Source of the DNA: Serendipita indica DSM 11827
Lineage: Eukaryota; Basidiomycota; Agaricomycetes; Sebacinales; Serendipitaceae
Direction: 5' to 3'
Assembly: GCA_910890315.1 (NCBI GenBank)
Contig: CAJVGD010000002.1
Location: forward strand, 930,001-994,000
Length of the DNA: 64,000 nt
The stretch's first letter is position 1. Each line of letters begins with the position of its first letter. Positions 55,332 to 64,000 of this stretch are shown here, in pieces. Below the pieces are notes generated by a model. The model was given only the letters and a program-made list of their open reading frames with translations, had not been told where the DNA came from and ran no database searches. The position numbers and the translations under genes were made by a program.

Positions 55332-57483
55332 ATGAAACTGCTCGCTGCCGCACTCACTTTCATCGCCGCCGCATGCATTCCCACAGTGACTGCAGGAAGT
55401 TCGCAGGTTGATTCATCTCGGGGTTCTGGAGACCGTGGAAATGTGCCCAAGGGATTCCTCACAAGAAAGGGGACCAAATTCAGACTCGACAATAAGGACT
55501 TTGTGTGTCTTTTCTTTGTTAAAGACTGCCAACTCATCATAAATCAAGGCTTTTGTCGGTTCAAACTCCTACGTACGTTGGAGGATGAACGTTTTCAGCA
55601 GTGCTCACCTATGCCGCAGTGGCTACCATTGTTGACAACCCATGAAGATGTCGACCGCACTCTTCGCGATGCCAGAGCAGCGGGAATTAAGGTGATGCGT
55701 ACATGGGGCTTCAATGCCATCAACGCAACCGAGCTTCCTACGGCGTTGGCCACGAATCTAACATACTACCAAGTAAGTCCCGCTACGCACCAGATTCCAT
55801 CTTACCTTTTACCATTTAGGTATGGAATGGTACACGCTTCACAACAAACTATGGCGAACAAGGCCTGAAGCGTCTAGACTATGTCGTAAAGGCGGCTGCC
55901 AAGTACGATGTCAAACTGATTCTCGCATTCACCAACAACTGGTATGCTCTTTCATCCCTTTCATTTGCTCTTACGTTCATTTAGGGTTGGCTATGGAGTA
56001 AGTAGTGTCTCAAGCCGTTGACCCGCGCTAATTTATCGAGGGTGCGGAACTGTATATCAACTGGATCAAACCTGGTAGCCCAAATCACGACATTTTCTAC
56101 ACGGACCCTGCTATCATTGCCGAATATCGTACGTGCCCCCCTCATTGCATTTCATCCAAATTAATCCGTTTCCAGAACGATATGTTAAGATTATCGTTAG
56201 TAGATACAAGGATTCTCCAGCCATTGCCGCCTGGGAGCTCATGAACGAAGCGCGGTGCTTGGGTGATCTTCCCGCTGGACCCAACTGCCCTGGGAAGCGG
56301 CTCCTGACTCAGTGGTACAAACAACAGTCTGATTATGTCCGCAGTCTGTAAGACGCCGTATCTTCTTGTCTGTCCTCAACTGATAGATTGTAGCGATGTA
56401 GGCACATCCTTCTCTATGCTTGCTTCTTCCTTACCCATTTTCCCAGCCATATCACTTGATAACCACTGGTGGCGAGGGACACTTCTTCTGGAACAACCCA
56501 CCAGTAATGTCAGTCGTTTTGTCACCGATTTCGTTCGCTGAACTCTGGGATATAGCTGGTTCAATGGTACTGGATCCACGGATTACAACTACAATGGACA
56601 AGTGTGTATCTCAAATAGCCACATGGACAGTCCTCATAATCGATAGGCGGGTGAAGACTTCGAAGAGGATCTCAAACTGCCCAACATTGATTTCGGAACA
56701 TATGTAAGAATCATTTCGAGATAAAATCGTCCATCTTACGCCTTGTAGCATATTTATGTGACCTATTGGTATCCCCAGTTGGTGAGAACCACTCGGTGAT
56801 TCCCGACTTTCTTCTGACAGCCAAAAGATCTACCCAGGATCCAACTTCTCTGCATACGAGTGGGGCCTTGGTTGGATCCAGCAACACGCAGATGGTAGAG
56901 TACCTACCGCTCGCTCACAATGATACTCATAACACTCTCAAGCCGCAAAGAAGATCGGCAAACCTGTCATCCTCGAAGAGTTTGGCGTTGCCTCTTACGG
57001 TCAGTGGTCCTCTCTATTGGAAGCTTTTACCTCATGCATCGTAGAAAGCAAACTTGCTTGGTACCCAGGCTGGGTGCAGCGAGCTCTCGATACATATCAT
57101 GGGTGAGTCGAACGGTTCTCACCTTCATTGAAATAGCTAACTCTCTCTGAAGCGGGTTCGTAGAACTCCCTGCTTGCTCGAATGCCTTTCTGACCAGATT
57201 AGAATCATGCCGTGGCAATACGGCCAACTTGGACTCACCGAGAGTGGCGGGAACCGCGTTATCAAGTACGCAGACGCGATTATCGACGGTGTAAGTGTAT
57301 CTACGTTACCCACAAACTCGCGCTCACCGATTCCTCCAGGCATCACCCAACGACTGTAAGGACCCAGCGGTCCTGAAGTTTTAATCTGACATAAATCTAG
57401 CCAATACATTCTACAAGAACCAGACCGATATCTGGACTATCTTTACGCGTGCAGCGGCCATCCAAGATGCCCGCAGTCGTTAA
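55332..57483 (+). CDS. Secreted GH5 (subfamily 7-like) endo-beta-1,4-mannanase
   Basis: Hemicellulase that cuts mannan. The ATG at 55332 opens a signal peptide (MKLLAAALTFIAAACIPTVTA). Many short exons follow; joins restore KDFAFVGSNSYWLPLL, VMRTWGFN, FTNNWVGYGG, the acid/base Glu in AAWELMNEARC, TTGGEGHFFW, and the nucleophile Glu in PVILEEFGVASYG. The C-terminus has MPWQYGQLGL and ends at 57483. The usual NEPR after the acid/base Glu reads NEAR here. There is no cellulose-binding module. Internal exon borders between 56340 and 57150 are only partly fixed. Confidence 0.87.
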
Positions 57484-57844
57484 AAGGTTACATCAGCCAC
57501 CCACCTCCAATACCAGTCGTGAATGTAATCTTTCCCAGATACAGAACATGACTTTGCGCCCATTGTATGGAAGCGTGGCTTTCATAAAAACGAGTTGAAT
57601 TAGTCTAGCGCTCCTACAAGTCGTCAGGAATCAGAATCAGGACCAGAATCTCTCAGTCGCACACGTCTTCTTAAACAACACCAACCCCAACAATCCATAC
57701 AATCACCCCTCACCCACGCATGACGGTGAACAGAAGCAATGAGAGAAACACGAGAGAAAAGTCACTAGGCGAACGAAGGCATTTCAAGAAAGTCGAAAAT
57801 CTGGGTCGCATGCGAGTCACGTTGGTTTCCAATGTTTCATCATC
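57484..57844. other. Convergent 3' intergenic region
   Basis: 361 bp between two facing stop codons. No gene seen. Confidence 0.5.
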
Positions 57845-59244
57845 CTAATGGTGATCGAAGCGAGCAAGCGTGCGGCTCCACGAACTATGCATCCATGATT
57901 TATCGCTCCCCAGTGAATCGCCTGAACTTTGATTTGGAGAGGAACGAAGAGGGGGTAAAGATGAGGGCGGCGAATAACGATTGTGCACACGCGAGGAACT
58001 CGGTGTGGTTGGCGTGTCCTCCTGGCGAAGAGTATGAAGAGGTGGTGGGGGTTGATATACGGTAAGTATTGTTGTTCGTTTCACCGAGATGGGTACGTTG
58101 GGGTTCCTTGAGGGAGGCAGGCTCAATACATTGTTGGGCAAGGTGAACGGTCTTGTCATGCGAGACTTGCTCGGTTTCGGAGTACGCTGTTTCTTTCCAG
58201 AAGGTAACGTGGACCATTCTACATCCGATGAATCGTGAAGGGAGCTTCTCATGTATGCAGAAGGGACAAGAGAGTGTTCATGCTGTGTGACTGAATGAGT
58301 AAATCTGTTAGCTTTGGTCGAGAGAGAAGTCCCAGGATCAACAGTTTGCATCTTGAAATTGGTTACAGACGCCACTGGTACTCTGAGGGCTGGGGATGGC
58401 TCTCGTTTCCGCTTGACAGCTTGAGGAGAGTAAACGCTACTAGAAGGGCCTTCATGGGGTACTGATTTGCTGGATGACACTGCAGCGTAATCAAGGGTTA
58501 TCACATTCTCCATGGCATCCCGTGGTTGTTGTCGACCAGAAAGAATTTGTGATGAAACGGGTGCTAGAAATGCAGGTGAAGTAGTTAGAGAAGCGGATAT
58601 AAATATCATTATCAGAACATGCCTTTATTACTATATGGTTTCTGTTCGATGGTGTCAGCGGTGTCACTCGGAGCGACCAGCAGCTTCTGTATATTCTCAG
58701 GTCTCGAGAGGGCTGGAGTTTTTGCTGCAGGTCTACTTTGCATGATGCCAAACTGCTTGATGGAAGAAGAGACTTGTTTGTTTCGAGAGGGTGCCGACTG
58801 CTTGTTGTTGAGGCGTTGGGTCTGAAATGCAGATTTCTGATGTAAATGATCAACTACCGAGTTTGAGCTCGAGGGTACGTCGGCATTTGCTTGTGGCGTC
58901 TCCTGGAGTTTGGCAAGTGGCGAAGGAATGTGAGCAGACTTGATGGGACTGGAATACTGTTTCATGGGAACGACGTTGCGTGATCTTGTAGCCGCGTGTT
59001 GCTTCGCAATCGTCCAAGGCGTTTTGATGAAAGAAACAGTCTCTTTACGCGTTCCAATATCGAGATCACGCGCTAGTAGCGTGTAATCGGATATATCATG
59101 TTTGATAGGAGAATTTTTGTCGTCTACACCACGGCCCACGCTCATTGTTGGCCCGTTCGAAGCAATTGCGTTCGTGGTCGGTATGTCTTCCTGCTCATCT
59201 TCATCTTCATCAAATACAAACGAAAATTTCCAGTCGCTAGACAT
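57845..59244 (-). CDS. Unrecognised Ser/Pro-rich protein
   Basis: Exons 59244-58623 and 58563-57845; 446 residues. I do not recognise the family. The ATG at 59244 starts MSSDWKFSFVFDEDEDEQED, a hydrophobic-acidic opening that may be a short interaction motif. The rest is low-complexity Ser/Pro/Thr/Lys, with several S/T-P sites (possible CDK sites), a basic patch (PSGKKQRTPKPSKSR) that may be a nuclear signal, and a Pro run (YQPPPPLHT). The intron (58564-58622) has a GC donor, GCATGT; the GT nearby breaks the downstream frame. A nuclear or cell-cycle role is only a guess. The next gene (mL57) starts 186 bp away, divergently. Confidence 0.65.
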
Positions 59245-59430
59245 TGCGGCGATGTGCAGCTGGTGTGGTTGAATCCAAGGGTGGGCACACTCAAAACCAA
59301 ACTTGGTCGCGTCCTGGCCAATCTTCACTTCGGCCATATGTCCCAGCGTTCGATTTGCGGCAATGTACAGCAAATATTTAAGCAGCCCAGACCATCTACA
59401 AGACTGTCGTTGGCCTCGCCAGCTTGCCCA

Positions 59431-60448
59431 ATGAATATTGTTTCGAAAAGTGCGTACTAGCCTTCGTGGCTGCGGATTCCTGTCTCTAATCAAACCTAAA
59501 TACGTCTAAACAGAGTCTTTGATACATAGAACGGCATCATGTGCAACCGTTTCCTCTCCTCGTCGGACACAACCTCGGTCCAGCTTTTCGACACCGCTGG
59601 CCAAGCGGTCCTTTGCGTCTTCTTCAAGAGTAAATGGCTGGGCACCCGCTCGAACATTGGACAGGCACCATCCTCCCGCACCGACGGACAATAAAAAGGT
59701 TGTCGAGCATTTGCGCGCAACCTTTCCTCCTCTCGAGTTTCCAGAGGATGTCGCGCTACGGATAATCACTCATTCAAGCTGGAAAGGTGGTGCTGAAGGT
59801 CACAATGCACGTCTTGCATTTATAGGTGCGTCCCATCTTGTCCAGAGGTCGAGAACGAGACATGCTAACGGCTGGCCATATGTTCATAACAGGGAGAAGA
59901 GTCATGGAATGTTATCTTAACCTATTTTTACATTCTCAGACCGATTCTGGGCTTGCTAAACCTCATTTATTCAACCGGATTGGCTACGACGAGCTCGCGA
60001 AGAAAATACTAGATACGCACGTCCTCGGAGAGTTTGTTGGCTCGGCCTGGCAGCTGGAACGTATCATGCGATGGGTTCCATCACACGTGAGTATCTCTAT
60101 CCCTCGGAAAGACTCCCGATATTGACTCGAATGGAACAGACGAACGATCCATCTAGAACGATGTGGAGCTCGGGTTTGTACAGAGTACGTGGGACAACTG
60201 TTGAAGCTCTTCTCGGTGGAGTGTTCCATCATTTTGTAAGTCTCACCACTGGTCCTCCCCTCTCCTGGGTCTGAAGTTTTTACCAGGGCGGAGTCGTCGC
60301 GCACCGATTGTTCCATACACGGATTCTTCCTCACCTTGCCGCGGCAAAAATGCTTCCCATCCCAGATTCCATACGAGCAGGCATGCAAGACGCATCGAAG
60401 ATGTATGGGGGTGCGGATGCTTCTCTCACGTCGGACCGAATATCTTGA
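59431..60448 (+). CDS. mrpl15: Mitochondrial ribosomal protein mL57 (RNase III fold)
   Basis: Mitochondrial large-subunit protein with a dead RNase III domain. Exons 59431-59449 (19 nt), 59514-59825, 59893-60086, 60140-60235 and 60287-60448; 260 residues. The small first exon (MNIVSK) joins to an Arg/Ser-rich stretch that forms a mitochondrial targeting peptide (HRTASCATVSSPRRTQPRSS). The domain has FPPLEFPEDVALRIITH, HNARLAFIGRRVMECYL, and VRGTTVEALLGGVFHH. The RNase III signature ERLEFLGD reads NARLAFIGR here, so its acidic residues are lost, as expected for the ribosomal paralogue. Without exon 1 no ATG would be available. Confidence 0.85.
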
Positions 60449-60815
60449 TTCGTCCTTCGTTCGGAATACGTTGCAAAGTCTCGATGACTATAGTCGTGTT
60501 GATATCATCCTAATCAGACGCTCATAACTCGAACAAGCGTGAGGATGAAGTATGTCTGCCATTCTTACACGAGCCTCGAGTACAAGTGGGAAATGACTAC
60601 GGCAGACAGGCAACAAGCAGCAAATGTGCAACTGGAGTTTGGTTTTATGAATGTTTGGAGCAGGATGAATGTTGATGAGCAATGCCGTGAAACGAAGACA
60701 GGCATGACGAATGAGCAACAAGAAGACGCGAGAGGGAGTAATACAAGTTGAATAATAAAGTTACCGGTCACGAATCGTCTAGGAAAGACGCCGCCTCCGA
60801 GAAGTCGATGAAAAA
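60449..60815. other. Convergent 3' intergenic region
   Basis: 367 bp between facing stop codons; no gene seen. Confidence 0.5.
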
Positions 60816-63120
60816 TCAGAGTCGAGTCGAAAACGTTGCCAGGGGAAGTTCCAAGTCGTTACTGGCAAGTTGATTGTTTTCAGGTTGGACATCGATGGGC
60901 TTGAGCAAACGCTTGACAAGGTCTTGGGCAAGAGCATGGACGACTTCGACCGAGACATTATGAGTATTGGCCAGGAGGTCTACCACATTCTGACTAGGTG
61001 CAATAGTGGTCGATTGGGGTGTGCCGGTGGATGGACCGGCAACGGTTGATTGCGAAGTCTCTAGAAGCTCTTTGAAGGAGTGACGTTGCGAGTCGTGATC
61101 CAACGACGTGAGCAATTCCAAACGCTGCTCCTGAGTGAAGACTAAAAGGTGGTCAGAAAGAACCCGGTATAATTCATCGCGGTGTACGAACCATCACAGT
61201 CACGAACTGCAACTCCGAGGGCATCCAGTAGGGAAGTAGTGCAAGCTGGTCCGTTTACACGTGTATGCAGCTCTTCCACTGCAACTTGGGCACATTCTAG
61301 GGAGAGTGAGGACAAGATCATATGGATAGGCAAGGGACCTACTGAACAGAGCCTTTTTGATTGCTGGGGTATGAAGGATCTTGCTGTCCTTGTCAGACGG
61401 AAACTTGCGGAGGATACTAATCAGATGATAATATGGCAAGGTTGGCACTTTGACGAAATGAGACTATGGACATCAATGAGAGTGAGCTGGGAAACGTGCG
61501 CATTACTCACGTCGGGTTTGCGGAGAAGCTTAACAACGTCGTCAATTTCCTTTGTCGAAATAAGACCATCATGAAAGGCAGACGAAATCCGTCCATTGTC
61601 AAGGCCAGCAACACAAGGGCGGCTGCCAAGGAAATGACCCTTCCAGCTTGGGAACATCTAAAGAATATCGTCAGCAAATGAATATGGCACATGATGCTAC
61701 GAACCTCACGCATAAGAGCCTCTTGCGTGCTCACGGTTATAGTGACAGCACGAGCTCGTTTGCCGAAACCTAGAATACTGTTCTGGCGAGCGCGGAGGAT
61801 GGCCTTCATTGCATCGGGTGTGACCTCCATATAGGCATAGGACAATGTGCGACCATCCTTTCGGTCGATCAACGCGTGATGATGAATCGCCGTTGTGTTG
61901 TCGCCAATCCAATCCGCAAGCATTTCGGGGGTCACGTCCTACGATGTGGTCAGCAACAATGCAAGTCAAGACTAGACTATGTACCCAAGGGACATTATCA
62001 ATTCGTAGTACGCACGCCTCCTCCGAGTTGGAAGCACCAAGGCTGTTGACTGGCTGAACTTGGGGAGCTGGAAGAGCATTCAATGCAAGAAGTGATGCAG
62101 GCGACGACAGTTCTTTGGCAGTGGTAGCAACAGACGCCGCGAGTGTTTGTGGAACAGGCAGGACCGAGCCCGAGGCAGACACAACGACGCTCGTCAACCG
62201 AAAGGTAGAGATTGGCATCTTGCACGCCATGCATGCCATACCCTTTTCTCCAGCGGCATTGAGGCAACCCGTGAGGCACGAGCTGCAAACGAGATGGCTG
62301 CAAGGGGACAGAAGTGCAGCGCTGTTGAGAGGACGGTTGCAGGCTGCACAAGTAGCGGCATTATTCGGCGTATCGACACGAGGTCGGCTGAAAATGGACT
62401 TGAGGGGAGAAACGGGTGAGGGAGGCCCAACGTCGATTGAGTCCATTAGTTTGGGAGGCGTCGTAAGGTTGAGACGCGGAACCTTGGTGGCCAACGCGTG
62501 CAGAGGTGAGTCTTCTGGCGTCAATGGCTCAAACTTCTTTGCTCGAAGTGGTGTTTTCACTGGGGTCTAGATTGTGTGAGAAGAGGGAACCCACCGAATG
62601 AGGGGTGGCTTACAGTCGAGGGAATAGAATTAGTGCTGTAATTGTTTTGATTGATCTTGTTACGGCGTTGTGTAGAATGAAAAGGAGAAGGGAGCAGTTC
62701 TGTGTGGACTGATGAGCGACGAGCGTGTTCTCAACATGGACAATGACACTGACCGTTGCCCTTGCTGGCGCGCCCGGGCGTCTCTGGTGCAGTTTGCTTG
62801 CGTTGCGTACGCCAGTTGCTATCACTCGCTTTGGTAGCGTCGAAGTTTTGGCTCTTCGTCTTGAGAGGGGCACGCGAGCGAGTTGCTGCCTCTTGTGGAC
62901 GCGCAGACTGCTCAGACGGCGATAAAAGAACCTTGAAACGATTTTTATCACGTGAGTTCACCGGCGTTGCCTCTGGGGTGAGCGGCATCGTCGCAGCTAC
63001 GCTAGACGACCTGGGCGCAACAGGCGTGTTGCTCGACGATTTGCGCGTCGACGAGGCGCGAACTGGAGTAAACGGTGGGCTCTGAGCTGGGAAACGGGGA
63101 GACAAAGTTGGAGAGCTCAT
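60816..63120 (-). CDS. RING-finger plus RRM RNA-binding protein
   Basis: Known exons: 63120-62754, 62699-62614, 62566-61985, then from 61938 down to 60816 in further exons. The first 150 residues are Ser/Thr/Pro-rich with many S/T-P sites; exon 2 gives ELLPSPFHSTQRRNKINQNN. A Cys-rich RING-like finger follows: CAACNRPLN, then CSHLVCSSC, then CMAC. An RRM starts at VLRIDNVPWDVTPEML and has SYAYMEVTPDA. A second, more diverged unit contains SWKGHFLGSRPCVAGLD and RISSAFHDGLI. The C-terminus is helical (ECAQVAVEELHTRVNG, VHALAQDLVKRLL). RING plus RRM recalls Not4, but the finger type and domain position differ, so I do not assign that name. Confidence 0.75.
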
Positions 63121-63271
63121 GGCAGACGAGAAGTGGGGAGAGACAAGAGGTGAGTGGCTGTACAGCGATCAGACACGGTTTCAAAGTCCGCGGAGCACGC
63201 GTCAAAATAAGGCCGTTAATCGAGATTTGGCTACTATTTATATTATAAACATAGTATAGATAAATATACAC

Positions 63272-64000
63272 TCAGGGAACGGGCACCATGGGAGGAAGCG
63301 GCCTCCCATCCCACCAAAGGACAGGTTGGGCCCCGGCATCTGTCACTTCCCATCTCACTTCAAGTCTACCACGCAGTAGACCGTTCTCTGACCCTAATGC
63401 AGAGTTCCACAGCAGCGAAGGTGCTCGCTCGCCTTCTGCGGCTTGTTCGGCTGATGGATCAGGCTCCTTGGGTAGATGCAGCAGAAGAAATGGTATTGGT
63501 GACGACATTGCTCGAGATATTGCTTTACTGGTGAATGGTGAAAGCGAAACGAGCATTGCCAATATTGGGAGTGACTTCGGATGATACGTCTGCGCCACTT
63601 GCTCCTCGGATGGAGCCAATGGTGACATGACAGCGCGAGGAAAGAAATGTCGATGAAGGACTCCTTCCATCTCGCGCACGTAGCTTGGACCAAAGGGCTT
63701 TTTCTCGGCCTTGCACTGCGCCAAAACACGTATCCTCCATCGGTTTGCAGTACCGTCCTCATCAAAAGTCTCTGGATTTCCTGTACTGCTTGGTGCTGTG
63801 TCGCAAGGAAGCCACCACCACCCAACCAGATCCAAACCACCGTCACCAGGTCCGGCAGTTCTCTCCAAACTCATTGAGAACCGCTCTCTCAGAAGACTCT
63901 GAGCACGCAGCTCAAATTGTGTACCGACAGATACTGTGCTCTTTGGCGGCATTTCGACGTCGACCGGCTCGAGGGATAAATCCTTAGCCATTTCGGTCAT
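63272..64000 (-). CDS. rrg7: RRG7-like protein (DUF2034), 5' end at window edge
   Basis: Restriction-endonuclease-fold protein related to yeast Rrg7, needed for respiratory growth and mitochondrial genome upkeep. The frame of 242 residues has GTQFELRAQSLLRERF, SLERTAGPGDGGLDLVGWW with the conserved acidic residue, VLAQCKAEKKPFGPSYVREMEG with the Q-C-K core, and a C-terminus ending MVPVP. The nuclease core D...QxK-like residues look intact. An ATG lies exactly at 64000 and another at 63991; a longer N-terminus beyond the window cannot be excluded, and no strong targeting peptide is visible within it. Confidence 0.82.
   Translation of the reverse strand: MTEMAKDLSLEPVDVEMPPKSTVSVGTQFELRAQSLLRERFSMSLERTAGPGDGGLDLVGWWWLPCDTAPSSTGNPETFDEDGTANRWRIRVLAQCKAEKKPFGPSYVREMEGVLHRHFFPRAVMSPLAPSEEQVAQTYHPKSLPILAMLVSLSPFTSKAISRAMSSPIPFLLLHLPKEPDPSAEQAAEGERAPSLLWNSALGSENGLLRGRLEVRWEVTDAGAQPVLWWDGRPLPPMVPVP

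Noticed and set aside
60539-60751. Plus frame of 70 codons after mL57
   Set aside because: Lies in the convergent 3' region and has no motif or splice logic.
1-64000. CRISPR arrays, operons or prokaryotic mobile elements
   Set aside because: No regularly spaced repeats; genes have spliceosomal introns and eukaryotic families throughout.

Overview
The window is nuclear DNA from a filamentous basidiomycete, most likely an Agaricomycete and possibly Ceratobasidiaceae (Rhizoctonia-like). The pointers are many 44-68 nt introns with CTAAC/CTGAC-like branch sites, and mushroom-type families that I recognise by pattern (DUF6533, DUF6593, DUF7330, BTB proteins with a disordered N-terminus). The taxon is an inference; no rDNA or mitochondrial marker is present. 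Most genes were rebuilt by joining exons at splice sites that keep the frame and restore family motifs, so exon borders are predictions.

Layout, left to right. 0-13 kb: 3' end of an ABCD transporter; a head-to-head ER-Golgi pair (SURF4/Erv29 and the SNARE Use1); a BTB protein; a DUF6533 membrane protein; ribosomal eL20; a prenylated ubiquitin-like protein; a head-to-head pair of an oxidoreductase-like protein and a PAP2 lipid phosphatase; a DUF6593 protein. 13.5-23.3 kb, all on the minus strand: Pal1, an M16 metallopeptidase, a TMEM135-like gene that needs frame corrections, and the Ole1 delta-9 desaturase. 23.5-31.5 kb: the MutY glycosylase MUTYH, head-to-head with Ole1; a tRNA-Thr(AGU); a DUF7330 protein; signal peptidase subunit Spc3 with unusually long introns; a Gln/His-rich Zn-cluster regulator. 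32-38.7 kb: CCT3 and CSN5 head to head, a DUF1295 membrane protein, and a SWIM zinc-finger protein (Sws1-like) spread over four small exons, whose stop codon lies 3 bp from that of DUF1295.

38.7-44.9 kb and 46.5-50.5 kb are gene-poor. Between them sits a second Zn-cluster regulator that resembles the one at 30.5 kb in protein layout and in promoter spacing. 50.5-64 kb: a second DUF7330 protein, a very small bZIP protein, a glucose-6-phosphate 1-epimerase facing a secreted GH5 mannanase, an unrecognised Ser/Pro-rich protein facing mitochondrial ribosomal protein mL57, a RING+RRM protein, and an RRG7-like protein cut by the window edge.

I found no mobile element with clear termini, no CRISPR array, no secondary-metabolite cluster and no obvious defence system. 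The most interesting signals are the two look-alike Zn-cluster genes, the number of GC-AG introns, the cluster of long introns at 28-33 kb, several very tight divergent or convergent pairs, and the frame-broken TMEM135 gene.
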